This document shows, piece after piece, positions 55,063 to 63,929 of a stretch of DNA of 64,000 nt. The translations under genes were made by a program, and so were the position numbers. The stretch comes from Fictibacillus terranigra (lineage in GTDB: Bacteria > Bacillota > Bacilli > Bacillales > Fictibacillaceae): assembly GCF_030412265.1 (NCBI RefSeq), contig NZ_JAUHLN010000002.1:744001-808000 (forward strand), in the 5' to 3' direction. How positions within the stretch are numbered: the stretch's first letter is position 1; each line of letters starts with the position of its first letter. The notes under the pieces are model-generated. The model was not told where the DNA came from. It did not search any database and was given only the letters and a program-made list of their open reading frames with translations.

Positions 55063-56131
55063 AAATCTTTTCGCTCCTCTTTTCTTGAATCAAGTCAATA
55101 AAATGGTTGAACAAATAGGCATGATCCTCCGGGCCGGGATTGGCTTCCGGATGAAATTGAGTCGTCATGACGGGATAAGTTTCATGAAACATCCCTTCCA
55201 CACTGCCGTCGTTGATATTTTTATAGAGCACTTGAAAGCCGGTCTGAAGTAAACTGCTCTCTTCAACGACATAGCCGTGATTCTGTGAGCTCATCGCCAC
55301 TTTGTTCGATTTCACATTAATAACAGGATGATTGGCTCCCCGATGGCCAAATTTTAATTTTTTTGTGTTTCCCCCAAATGCCAATGCCAAAAGCTGATGC
55401 CCGAGACAAATGCCAAATGAAGGGTAGAGTTCGGCCAGCCTTTTGTACAGCGGCATATAGGGTGCGAGTTCTTTCGGGTTTCCGGGTCCGTTTGAAAATA
55501 GAAGGCCATCCGGTTTTAATTTATGGAGAATTTCTTCTTTCGTATCAAAAGGAACGATGGTCACTTTGCATCCGAGCGAAACTAAAGCATCCAGGATAGA
55601 CTTCTTATAACCGAAATCCAGCAGCACGATATGGGTCTTTCCTTTTCCATGAACCTCCGGTGTTTTCACTGCCACTTCTTTGACAAGCCTTCCCTGCACT
55701 CCTTTTCCTTCTTTAACCTGAATGTTCTGTACACTGCTGGTTAATACGCCTTTCATATCCCCCTCGGAACGGATCAATTTAATCAGAGAACGTGTATCCG
55801 CTCCGCTCAAATGAGGTATGCTATGCTTCTTAAGCAGTGCCGAAAAGGACTCCTCCCTTTGGAAATGGTGGCCTTCCTCATCTGTTGAGCAAGTGACCAC
55901 TCCTGCCGGCTGCGGAACGATAGATTCAAAGTCTTCTTTATTAATCCCATAATTCCCGATCAGTGGATAAGCAAATACGACGATCTGCCCATGATAGGAA
56001 GGATCGCTAAGCACCTCCTGGTATCCTGTCATCCCGGTAAAAAAAACAACTTCACCGCTCGTAGGCTGCGGCTTTCCATGCCAGTCCCCTTCAAAGCTTT
56101 CTCCATTCGACAGCTGCAGGTATCCTTTCAT
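55055..56131 (-). CDS. carA: carbamoyl-phosphate synthase small subunit, arginine-specific
   Basis: A 358-residue class I glutamine amidotransferase subunit. N-terminal CPSase_sm domain (GMTGYQEVLSDPSYHGQIVVFAYPLIGNYG), then the amidotransferase domain with the nucleophile in FGICLGHQLLALAFGG and His/Glu in TQFHPEANPGPEDH. Supplies ammonia to CarB. AAAGGAG before the ATG; 67 bases after argD. Confidence 0.96.
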   Translation of the reverse strand: MKGYLQLSNGESFEGDWHGKPQPTSGEVVFFTGMTGYQEVLSDPSYHGQIVVFAYPLIGNYGINKEDFESIVPQPAGVVTCSTDEEGHHFQREESFSALLKKHSIPHLSGADTRSLIKLIRSEGDMKGVLTSSVQNIQVKEGKGVQGRLVKEVAVKTPEVHGKGKTHIVLLDFGYKKSILDALVSLGCKVTIVPFDTKEEILHKLKPDGLLFSNGPGNPKELAPYMPLYKRLAELYPSFGICLGHQLLALAFGGNTKKLKFGHRGANHPVINVKSNKVAMSSQNHGYVVEESSLLQTGFQVLYKNINDGSVEGMFHETYPVMTTQFHPEANPGPEDHAYLFNHFIDLIQEKRSEKIYA

Positions 56132-56198
56132 CCTTCTACTCCTTTGTATATTAATTTATAATTACGGATTTTTATACATTTCATTATAAAAAAAATAC

Positions 56199-57353
56199 TT
56201 ATACTAGAATACTTTGTTTTTTTACAGCTCTGCTGATTTTTTTTACACCCTCTGCTACTTCTTCCTTACTCATGTTTAACGGCGGAAGAAGACGGAGAAC
56301 ATATTCTCCTGCCGGCAGTGCCAGCAGTCCATCATTCTGGAGTTCCTGAATGAGCGGAGCGATCTTATAACGGCACTCAATCCCAGCCATTAACCCTAAC
56401 CCTCTAATTTCTAAAATATCCTCGTAGGGATGAAGCTCCTTCTTCAACTCTTCCCTTAACAATTGACCTTTTTCAATGACCTCATCCAAGAATGAGGGTG
56501 AGAACACCTCTTTAAGAACGGCCTTTGCTGCAGCCATAGCCAGAGGATTGCCTCCGAAGGTTGTTCCATGGCTTCCTGGTCCAAACGCTTCGCTTACCTC
56601 TTCTGTTCCAATGACCGCACCTACTGGAAAACCATTGCCCAGCCCTTTGGCGGCTGTAACGATATCCGGTTCTAATCCATAATGCTGAAAGGCGAACGGT
56701 TTACCGGTTCGGCCGATTCCTGTCTGCACTTCATCAATGATCAAGAGTATGCTGTTTTTCTTGCAAAGCTGCTGAACCTTTTGTAAAAAAGCTTCACTTC
56801 CGGGAATGACCCCGCCTTCTCCTTGAACCACCTCAAGCATAACCGCGGCGGTCTGTGGATCAGCATGTTTGGCCAATGCGTTACTATCATTAAATGGTAT
56901 ACTATGGAAATCTTCGAGCATCGGGCCGAATCCTTTTTTTATTTTTTCCTGCCCTGTTGCCGCCATCGCTCCATACGTTCTTCCGTGGAAGGACTGTTCA
57001 AACGTTATGATCTTTGATTTACCCGTAAACTTTCTTGCCAGTTTAATCGCTGCTTCATTCGCTTCCGCTCCGCTATTGCAGAAAAACACCTTCTTAAGGT
57101 GAGTCGGTCCCACCAAAAGACTTGCTGTTTCCTCTTGCAGAGCAGATTGAAACAGGTTGGAGGTATGCCAGACTTTATTCAATTGTTTTTCTACCGCAGC
57201 TGTTACCGCCGGGTGAACATGGCCCAGATTGCAAACACCGATTCCACTCGTAAAATCAAGGTAAGACTTACCTGCGTCATCGACTACTTTGCTTCCGCTG
57301 CCACTATCAATCTGCAGGCTCCATCGGCTGTAGTTTGGAAATAATGTACTCAA
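56199..57353 (-). CDS. argD: acetylornithine aminotransferase
   Basis: A 384-residue class III PLP aminotransferase. GAEANEAAIKLAR binds the phosphate, LLIIDEVQTGIGRTG positions the cofactor and the Schiff-base Lys is in DIVTAAKGLGNGFP. Forms N-acetylornithine. TTG start after AGGAGG, overlapping the argB stop as TTGA, so translation is coupled. Confidence 0.96.
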   Translation of the reverse strand: MSTLFPNYSRWSLQIDSGSGSKVVDDAGKSYLDFTSGIGVCNLGHVHPAVTAAVEKQLNKVWHTSNLFQSALQEETASLLVGPTHLKKVFFCNSGAEANEAAIKLARKFTGKSKIITFEQSFHGRTYGAMAATGQEKIKKGFGPMLEDFHSIPFNDSNALAKHADPQTAAVMLEVVQGEGGVIPGSEAFLQKVQQLCKKNSILLIIDEVQTGIGRTGKPFAFQHYGLEPDIVTAAKGLGNGFPVGAVIGTEEVSEAFGPGSHGTTFGGNPLAMAAAKAVLKEVFSPSFLDEVIEKGQLLREELKKELHPYEDILEIRGLGLMAGIECRYKIAPLIQELQNDGLLALPAGEYVLRLLPPLNMSKEEVAEGVKKISRAVKKQSILV

Positions 57354-58099
57354 GATAGTACCTCCTCTTTAACAATCAACGTACCCTTCATCTCTTTTCC
57401 GACAATCTGGATTTCTTTAATTTTTGATTTAAGGCAGTTTATCGCGGCATGTACCTTCGGGATCATGCCACCTGTAATAATACCTCCGTCAATCAGTTCA
57501 TTGATCGAATCAATCGTTGCTTTTTGTACGGTCTTTCCTTCTGCCATGATTCCATCGACATCGGTGACAAATATCAACGACTCAGCTTCCATCGCTGATG
57601 CCACTTCAAAAGCTACAGTATCTGCATTTAAGTTTAAAATCTCTCCGGAAAGATTCCGGGAAACCGAGGCAATCACAGGAACGAATCCGGCTTTGATCAG
57701 TTGAGTTAACGTTCCTCTGTTGACCTTAAGAATTTTGCCTACATGGCCCCATTCTTCCTTTTTAAGATAATCACATTCCAGCAGCGCCCCATCATTTCCG
57801 TTTATGCCAATCGCTTTAAGCCCCAGCTGATTAAGCTGATACACAAACCAGGGATTCAACTGGCCGGCAAGTACCATTTCCGCTGTTTCGGCCGCACGTA
57901 CGGAAGTCCGCCTCACTCCATTAATGAATTCAGTAGGAATGGAGAGAACATTCATGTACTTCGTAATAGCGGGACCGCCGCCATGAACGAGTATGATGTG
58001 TTTACCATCTTTCTGCATATCTCTTAATCTTTCAAAAAATGAAGGTTCAAGCGCTTGTAAAACACTTCCGCCGCACTTAATAATTACCGTTTGTTCCAT
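57350..58099 (-). CDS. argB: N-acetylglutamate kinase
   Basis: A 249-residue amino-acid kinase: IKCGGSVL and LVHGGGPAITKYM bind the phosphates, NLNADTVAFEVASAM and ITGGMIPKV complete the site. Second step of the acetylated arginine route. It lacks the N-terminal helix of arginine-inhibited hexameric kinases, as in other Bacillus ArgB. GAGGAGGAG before the ATG. Confidence 0.96.
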   Translation of the reverse strand: MEQTVIIKCGGSVLQALEPSFFERLRDMQKDGKHIILVHGGGPAITKYMNVLSIPTEFINGVRRTSVRAAETAEMVLAGQLNPWFVYQLNQLGLKAIGINGNDGALLECDYLKKEEWGHVGKILKVNRGTLTQLIKAGFVPVIASVSRNLSGEILNLNADTVAFEVASAMEAESLIFVTDVDGIMAEGKTVQKATIDSINELIDGGIITGGMIPKVHAAINCLKSKIKEIQIVGKEMKGTLIVKEEVLS

Positions 58100-58111
58100 C
58101 CGGTCTCCTCC

Positions 58112-59341
58112 TCAAGTCGTATAGCTGGAATTGATTTGTACATAGTCATAGGTCAGATCGCATCCCCATGCTTTTCCTTTACCGTTTCCTTTATGAAGAT
58201 TAACCGTTATGGAAATTTCGCTTCCCGTCAGATAATCAGAGATTTCGTCATGGTTAAAGTCCTCGATTTTGCTTTGTCTTAAAACCGGAAAATTACCGAT
58301 GGAAAGATCAATGGAATCCGGACATATTTCAACACCTGCATATCCAAGAACAGCGACTATCCTGCCCCAGTTTGGATCACACCCAAAGATGGCCGATTTG
58401 ACAAGAGGTGAGCCAACGATCGATTTTGCTGCAGCTCTGGCCTCGTCGCCGGTTGCTGCGCCCTCCACTGTCACCTCGATCAGCTTTGTGGCTCCTTCTC
58501 CATCCCTGGCGATGGACTTCGCAAGTTCGGTACAGGTTAATGTCAGTGCCTGAAGAAACGTTCCCCAGTCAGGATGTTCAGGACTCAGCTCTTCATGCCC
58601 TGCCAATCCGTTTGCAAGAATGAGTACCATGTCATTGGTCGACGTCTCCCCATCCACGGTGATGCAGTTAAAACTTTGATCCGTCACTTTTTTCAAGGCA
58701 AGATGCAGGTGTTCGGATGATATGTTAGCATCCGTTGTTAAAAATGACAGCATGGTCGCCATGTTTGGGTGAATCATTCCTGATCCTTTCGCTGTACCTG
58801 CCAGAATAACTTCTGATTCACCGATATTAAAAGAATAACAGGCATTTTTTGTCTTCGTATCCGTCGTTAAAATGGATTGGCTGAACTCCATCGCACGGTC
58901 GACTTGGGCTGCGGGGGTTAATTGCTGGATACCCTGTAATATTTTTTCGATCGGCATTGTCTCACCGATAATTCCTGTCGATGCCACACCGACATGATGG
59001 TCCAGCAGCCCAAACCGTTCACTTACTTCGCGGCACATGGCATACGCATGCATCCTGCCTTGTTCTCCTGTAAATGCATTGGCATTCCCAGAATTAACAA
59101 TTACCGCTTGCAGCAATCCTTCTGTTTCAATGCTTTCTTTCGTGACCTCCAGTGGAGCTGCTTTTATTTTGCTTGTTGTATACACCGCAGCGGCTGAAGC
59201 GGGCTTCTCACTCAAAATTATGCCCAAATCTTTTTTCTTAAATTTAATGCCGCAGTTTATACCTGCAGCGGTAAAACCTTTGGGCAACGTAATGTTTGAT
59301 CCTGTTATTTTTTTTAGTTGAGATGAAATGATAGAAGCCAC
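58112..59341 (-). CDS. argJ: bifunctional ornithine acetyltransferase / N-acetylglutamate synthase
   Basis: A 409-residue ArgJ. The self-cleavage region is AGTAKGSGMIHPNMATMLSF with the nucleophilic Thr of MATML, splitting the protein into alpha and beta chains. Recycles the acetyl group from acetylornithine to glutamate. GTG 59341 after AAAGGAGAG is preferred; the frame open to 59407 reads through the argC end. Sixteen bases after argC. Confidence 0.96.
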   Translation of the reverse strand: MASIISSQLKKITGSNITLPKGFTAAGINCGIKFKKKDLGIILSEKPASAAAVYTTSKIKAAPLEVTKESIETEGLLQAVIVNSGNANAFTGEQGRMHAYAMCREVSERFGLLDHHVGVASTGIIGETMPIEKILQGIQQLTPAAQVDRAMEFSQSILTTDTKTKNACYSFNIGESEVILAGTAKGSGMIHPNMATMLSFLTTDANISSEHLHLALKKVTDQSFNCITVDGETSTNDMVLILANGLAGHEELSPEHPDWGTFLQALTLTCTELAKSIARDGEGATKLIEVTVEGAATGDEARAAAKSIVGSPLVKSAIFGCDPNWGRIVAVLGYAGVEICPDSIDLSIGNFPVLRQSKIEDFNHDEISDYLTGSEISITVNLHKGNGKGKAWGCDLTYDYVQINSSYTT

Positions 59342-59357
59342 ATCGGCTCTCCTTTCT

Positions 59358-60395
59358 TTATGGAAAAACCGGACTTGCCGGCAAACCGGCAGTCTCTGGA
59401 AATCCATTCATCAGATTAAAGTTATGTACAGCCTGGCCGGCTGCACCCTTCATGAGATTATCAATCACCGAAACAGCCGTTATGCGCTGTGTACGAGGGT
59501 CAAAGGACCAGCCTATGTCACAATAGTTGCTCCCCATCACGTGTTTTGTTGAAGGAAGACCATGAGCAGGAGAAAGCCTGATAAATTCATGCTGTTCCGC
59601 ATACTCTGTATACGTCTCTTCAATCTCCATCGCACTGACGCCGTCCTTTACTTTCGCATACATCGTACTCATGATTCCCCTTGTCATCGGTACCAAGTGT
59701 GTACTGAATGTAATCGGCTTGTTCGTTTCTGAATACTGGTGGAGCATCTGTTCGATCTCCGGAATATGCTGATGCTTATTCACTTTATAGATTTGAAGAT
59801 TATCATTGGCAAAAGGAAAATGTGATGAAACGGAAGGAACTGCTCCTGCTCCTGATACCCCAGATTTGGCATCTATTATAATCGTGCTGACATCAAGTAA
59901 TCTCTTGTTAACGAGCGGCAATAGACCGAGCAAAGCGGCCGTCGGGTAGCATCCAGGGTTGGCGATCATCTGAGCGTGAGCAATTTGATCGGTATTCCAT
60001 TCTGATAGTCCGTAAACGGCTCGATCCACCCATTTTGCATCTGGCGGCTCTTTTTGGTACCACTGTTTATAAGTCTCGCTTTCTTTTAAGCGGTAGTCAC
60101 CAGCAAGGTCGATCACCTTCATCCCCTGCTCAAGAATGGGCGGAAGCAAACTTGCAGATACTCCCGTAGGTGCTGAAGAAAACAAAAAGTCAACTTGCTT
60201 TGGAATATTGTACGGATCAATGTCTTCCAGCTTTCCTTCCTCAATCCCGTTCAGATGAGGATAGATTCTATCAATCGAGTCGCCCTTTTTACTTGACGAG
60301 TACAACGTAAGCTTCTTTATACGGGGATGATTTTTCAGCAAGCGCACTAATTCAAGCCCTCCGAAGCCTGTTGCTCCTACTATACCGACATTCAA
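59358..60395 (-). CDS. argC: N-acetyl-gamma-glutamyl-phosphate reductase
   Basis: A 345-residue NADPH-dependent reductase: GIVGATGFGG binds NADPH and the active-site Cys is in ANPGCYPTAALLGLLP. First gene of the operon. TTG 60395, following GAGGTGG, is chosen; GTG 60404 overlaps that site. The length then equals that of B. subtilis ArgC. Confidence 0.95.
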   Translation of the reverse strand: MNVGIVGATGFGGLELVRLLKNHPRIKKLTLYSSSKKGDSIDRIYPHLNGIEEGKLEDIDPYNIPKQVDFLFSSAPTGVSASLLPPILEQGMKVIDLAGDYRLKESETYKQWYQKEPPDAKWVDRAVYGLSEWNTDQIAHAQMIANPGCYPTAALLGLLPLVNKRLLDVSTIIIDAKSGVSGAGAVPSVSSHFPFANDNLQIYKVNKHQHIPEIEQMLHQYSETNKPITFSTHLVPMTRGIMSTMYAKVKDGVSAMEIEETYTEYAEQHEFIRLSPAHGLPSTKHVMGSNYCDIGWSFDPRTQRITAVSVIDNLMKGAAGQAVHNFNLMNGFPETAGLPASPVFP

Positions 60396-60428
60396 TACTT
60401 CCACCTCGTTATCCTTAATGTATGTTTC

Positions 60429-60458
60429 ATTATATGTATGTATAAAGATAAATTCAAC
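60429..60458 (-). promoter_or_regulatory. arginine operon promoter with ARG-box-like half site
   Basis: On the minus strand TTGAAT (60452-60457), exactly 17 bases, TATAAT (60429-60434) make a near-consensus sigma-A promoter. TTGAAT followed by A/T-rich bases also matches one half of the AhrC/ArgR box (TNTGAATWWWWATTCANW); the other half is poor. Repression by AhrC in arginine excess is expected from B. subtilis. Confidence 0.7.
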
Positions 60459-60539
60459 TGTATATTTATAAATTTTAAATTTTTTCTGAGTTGAATGGAC
60501 AATTTGATAGGTTTAATATAAAGAAAAGGAGTGGAAAGC

Positions 60540-60689
60540 ATGAAGGAATTCGTAGGAGAATGCAGTAAATGCAAAAAGCCCGTCTATTGTTTAGAGGGCT
60601 TCTTAAATGGCATTCATGTGAATCAATCCGTATTATTATGTTTTACTTGTGCAAAAGAGCAGATTACCCCCCGCTTACCGGAGGAATAA
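60540..60689 (+). CDS. small zinc-finger protein, convergent with moaD
   Basis: A 49-residue protein with two CxxC pairs (ECSKCKK at 7-13 and CFTCAKE at 34-40), probably one zinc site. ATG 60540 follows AAAAGGAGTGG. Divergent from argC. Its last 26 bases overlap the 3' end of moaD on the other strand. Function unknown; it resembles short DksA- or YheV-like fingers only in layout. Confidence 0.72.
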   Translation: MKEFVGECSKCKKPVYCLEGFLNGIHVNQSVLLCFTCAKEQITPRLPEE

Positions 60690-60900
60690 AAGCGACCGTA
60701 TCACCAGATGTCACTTCTGTATCATCATCAGCGAATTCTTCGTTGACCGCTGAGAGGCAGCCTTGAAACATCTGGGGAAAATCATACTTCTTTTGCAATG
60801 CGTTTTTTATTTCAGAAATGAGGAGCCGGTCTTCATCCAATTCAAGTTCGTTCGTGCCTGCTCGCTCCTGCATTCCCGCAAACAACAACACTTTAATCAT
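60664..60900 (-). CDS. moaD: molybdopterin synthase sulfur-carrier subunit MoaD
   Basis: A 78-residue ubiquitin-like protein ending in VSGG, the C-terminal Gly-Gly that is thiocarboxylated and donates sulfur to precursor Z. ATG 60900 (IKVLLFAGMQERAG) overlaps the moaE end by 8 bases; the longer frame in the same register is only a shadow of moaE. Last gene of the unit. Confidence 0.93.
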   Translation of the reverse strand: MIKVLLFAGMQERAGTNELELDEDRLLISEIKNALQKKYDFPQMFQGCLSAVNEEFADDDTEVTSGDTVAFIPPVSGG

Positions 60901-61363
60901 TCTTATCTTCCTCGCTTTCGGGATGGCCTTTTGAATAGGACACTTTTTCCAGCTGATCTCCCACCCACATCTCTCCATTATCCCAATGCTCTTTTTTCCA
61001 GATTGGGACAATTTCTTTTATGCGTTCGATCGCGTAGCGGCAGGCGTCAAATGATTCTACGCGGTGAGGTGTTGAAACCGCAATGACAACCGCAACCTCC
61101 GAAATATCAAGGCTGCCGATCCGGTGGGTAATCGCTGTATTTGATCCTGGCCATCGGGCAGATATCTCATCACCTATTTTCGCAAGCTGTTTTTCCGCCA
61201 TGGGAACATAGGCTTCATACTTCAGGTAGGTTGTTCTTTTACCCAAAGTCATTTCTCTCACCGTACCAATAAACGTATTAATGGCACCTGCGTCGGCTCT
61301 GATGACTTTATCGATTATGTCCTGTACCAAAATCGGTTCAGTGACGATTTCAAATGATTTCAT
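60893..61363 (-). CDS. moaE: molybdopterin synthase catalytic subunit MoaE
   Basis: A 156-residue MoaE: GAINTFIGTVRE, LKYEAYVPMAEKQL, HRIGSLDISEVAVVIAVSTPHR and the lysines of PIWKKEHWDNGEMWVG form the active site that takes the MoaD C-terminus. ATG overlaps the mobB stop (ATGA). Confidence 0.94.
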   Translation of the reverse strand: MKSFEIVTEPILVQDIIDKVIRADAGAINTFIGTVREMTLGKRTTYLKYEAYVPMAEKQLAKIGDEISARWPGSNTAITHRIGSLDISEVAVVIAVSTPHRVESFDACRYAIERIKEIVPIWKKEHWDNGEMWVGDQLEKVSYSKGHPESEEDKND

Positions 61364-61887
61364 GTATTCATCCCCTTTAACAAATCCACCAGAAATTCGA
61401 TGTACCGATCCTTTTCTCCAATCCTGAAAAAAGGAAGATCGGCTGATATAAGCTCTTTCGAAACAGGCGGCCAGGCAATGACCGCAAGGACCTTCTCGCT
61501 GTCTTCAATCAGCTTTACGTCTTCATCATCTTTCAGAATGACGATGCGGGGCAGCTGATGTTCTTTAAATCCCTCAATGAGAAGAAGATCAAGATTTAAG
61601 GGGTCGTAAAAAGCCAGTAACTGGGTGAAGGTTACCTTCATATTCAGGCAAAGCTGAAAAGCATTTCCTCCTTCTATTCCAGAAACAACAGCTCCTGCTG
61701 TTCGGTGGGCCGAAGTATCCGTTTCTTCATCTCGGAATTCTACCCGGCCGCCATGTCCATGATGCTTAAGCGTTCCGGTCCTGGTTCCACCCTTTGCTGC
61801 CGCCTCCAACAGATTGGTAATCAACGTGGTCTTACCGCTGTTTTTGTACCCTATGACTTGGACTTTACTGCCAGATCCCATGGCCAT
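61360..61887 (-). CDS. mobB: molybdopterin-guanine dinucleotide biosynthesis protein MobB
   Basis: A 175-residue P-loop GTPase with Walker A GYKNSGKTT near residues 13-21 and LLIEGFKEHQLPRIVIL as the later switch/Walker B region. Helps attach GMP to molybdopterin. Begins 37 bases inside the end of moeA; a second ATG two codons in is possible. Confidence 0.93.
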   Translation of the reverse strand: MAMGSGSKVQVIGYKNSGKTTLITNLLEAAAKGGTRTGTLKHHGHGGRVEFRDEETDTSAHRTAGAVVSGIEGGNAFQLCLNMKVTFTQLLAFYDPLNLDLLLIEGFKEHQLPRIVILKDDEDVKLIEDSEKVLAVIAWPPVSKELISADLPFFRIGEKDRYIEFLVDLLKGMNT

Positions 61888-63131
61888 ACACTGCCTTCCC
61901 CATCTAATAGGAGTGTGGTCACTTCTGAACCGATTTCCCAGCCTCTGGTACCGCCGGGCAGAACGATGAGTGCATTGGCGTCTGCTAATGAGGTTACCGA
62001 ACCCGACTTATCCAAACCAACTGGAACCGCAGCTGGTACGGAGCCTTCCCACTCCACCCGGCTCCGGACAAACCTTGTAAATGGATTGGGCTTTAGAAAA
62101 TCTTCCTGCAGTTCTGTTTTTAAAACGCCGAGATGAACCTTATCAGCATTCAGCGCTTTTAAAAGAAACGGCCGCACGAACAGCTCACAGCCAACAAAGC
62201 AGGCTGATGGGTTTCCGGAGAGGCCAAATAAAAGCTTCCCTTCATAAACAGCTGCGGAAGTCACGCTCCCAGGCCTCATCGCAATCTTATTAAAAAGCAA
62301 TTCAGCTTCCATTTTTTTATAAATCGCCGGCAGATGATCAAAATCTCCTACTGAAACCCCCCCAGTAGTAATCAACACATCACATTGTTGTAAGGCGGCG
62401 ATGATACCATTATACGTTTGCTCCAGATCATCCGGCATCTTCCCGAGCAAACGGGGTTCACCCCCGGCTTTTTTTATCTGGGAAGCAATCATGTACGCGT
62501 TGCTGTTTCTGATCTTTCCGGGAACAAGCTCCTGCCCCACATCGAGCAGTTCGGTACCAGTCGCCAAGATGCCGACCACCGGCTTCTTCATGACCTGCAC
62601 TCTTTCATAGCCGAAAGTAGCCAGAAGAGCTACAGCACCCGGATGAATTTTTGACCCTTTTTTCAAAATGGGAGTACCCTGTTTCGTGTCTTCTCCTTGT
62701 TTTGAAATATTATGACCGGGGGAAAAAACTCTTCCTATTTCAATTTTCCCGCTGCCGATCTCCTTTACAAGTTCAAGCATGATGACCGCATCCGCACCTT
62801 TGGGGATTGCAGCCCCCGTCATTAACCTGACGGCCTCACCTTCTTGAACCGTTTTTTCAGAAACATGTCCAGCTCCAATGGAATCGATAACTTTTAACAG
62901 GACAGGTGCCTGCTTCGATGCACACTGTGTATCCTCAGCTCTAACGGCAAAACCGTCATAAGGAGAACGGTCAAAGGGAGGCACATCATGAGTGGCTATA
63001 ATGTCCTCGGCTAAATAACGGTTGTCACATTCTTCTAGAGGAACCGTTTCTGTCGGCAATGTAATGGTTTGTTCAAGGATTCTGCTTGCCGCTTCCCAGA
63101 CAGGAATGATTTCTCGTTTTTCAATTGGCAC
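61851..63131 (-). CDS. moeA: molybdopterin molybdenumtransferase MoeA
   Basis: A 426-residue MoeA: DVPPFDRSPYDGFAVRAED, GAAIPKGADAVIMLE, GILATGTELLDVG and TTGGVSVGDFDHLP are the molybdate- and MPT-binding motifs; FGLSGNPSACFVGCELFVRP follows. Inserts Mo into adenylylated molybdopterin. GTG 63131 is favoured because AAAGAGGTGAG just precedes it; ATG 63149 is in frame without a good site. First gene of moeA-mobB-moaE-moaD. Confidence 0.93.
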   Translation of the reverse strand: MPIEKREIIPVWEAASRILEQTITLPTETVPLEECDNRYLAEDIIATHDVPPFDRSPYDGFAVRAEDTQCASKQAPVLLKVIDSIGAGHVSEKTVQEGEAVRLMTGAAIPKGADAVIMLELVKEIGSGKIEIGRVFSPGHNISKQGEDTKQGTPILKKGSKIHPGAVALLATFGYERVQVMKKPVVGILATGTELLDVGQELVPGKIRNSNAYMIASQIKKAGGEPRLLGKMPDDLEQTYNGIIAALQQCDVLITTGGVSVGDFDHLPAIYKKMEAELLFNKIAMRPGSVTSAAVYEGKLLFGLSGNPSACFVGCELFVRPFLLKALNADKVHLGVLKTELQEDFLKPNPFTRFVRSRVEWEGSVPAAVPVGLDKSGSVTSLADANALIVLPGGTRGWEIGSEVTTLLLDGEGSVWPWDLAVKSKS

Positions 63132-63164
63132 GATGCTCACCTCTTTCATTTATTTTTCCATCAT

Positions 63165-63929
63165 TTATAAATATTTAGCAAACCATTTTACAGTTTCAAG
63201 GTAGGCTGTTCTTGATACTTTATGGCCTGAAGTTTCATCTGCGATATATTGAATCTTCTCAGGATTTTTATAAACAGCCTTTGCTTTTCGATAAAAATCA
63301 TAACTTTGGCTGAACGGCACCACTTCATCAATCTTGCTGTGCCATAATAAAAGAGGGCGGTTATCAAGCTTCTCCATGCAGGATGTTAAATCAAAAGGCT
63401 TGATGATGGAGATCACCTTTGCCAGCGCTTCCTCTGAAAAAGGAAAAGATACTTCCTGCTGTTTTATTTTTTCGATCTGCCAATAGGCGAAATTTTCATA
63501 ACTCGGCGTTCCCATAAGTGTTACAGCAGCCTTAACATAAGGATATTGAGACAATGAACCGAAGGTAATTATCGCTCCCATTGAAGTGCCCGAAAGCCCT
63601 ACCCGCTGCTCGTCAATCAAGCCTTCGCGGTCAAGAGACTGAACCAGTGTATGTACGTCCGTTATTCCTTGAACAACAATATCCCAGAAGGAGTACATCC
63701 TTTTATCTCCGGAAACGTCCGTTATTCGTTCACCATGATGGAGCATATCGGGAAGAACGACTCGATAGCCTTTTTCTGCTAGGGCATAGGCAAAATGAAG
63801 GTTGTGCTCCTTCGCACTTGTAAACCCATGGATGAATATCATTAGTGGAAGCTTCTCATTCTCTTTCCCTGCTTCAAAGGCATGCAGCACCGGAATATTT
63901 TCGATTGTTCGTGTTTCTATGGTTACCAT
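63165..63929 (-). CDS. yitV: alpha/beta hydrolase, YitV-type esterase
   Basis: A 254-residue hydrolase with IFIHGFTSAKEH oxyanion region, nucleophile in LSGTSMGAI (GxSxG), Asp in HSKIDEVVPF and His in TSGHKVSR. Size and the FWDIVVQGITDVHTLV block agree with B. subtilis YitV, which also lies near argC. Ester substrate unknown. A short T-rich and A-rich edge to position 64000 shows nothing more. Confidence 0.88.
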   Translation of the reverse strand: MVTIETRTIENIPVLHAFEAGKENEKLPLMIFIHGFTSAKEHNLHFAYALAEKGYRVVLPDMLHHGERITDVSGDKRMYSFWDIVVQGITDVHTLVQSLDREGLIDEQRVGLSGTSMGAIITFGSLSQYPYVKAAVTLMGTPSYENFAYWQIEKIKQQEVSFPFSEEALAKVISIIKPFDLTSCMEKLDNRPLLLWHSKIDEVVPFSQSYDFYRKAKAVYKNPEKIQYIADETSGHKVSRTAYLETVKWFAKYL

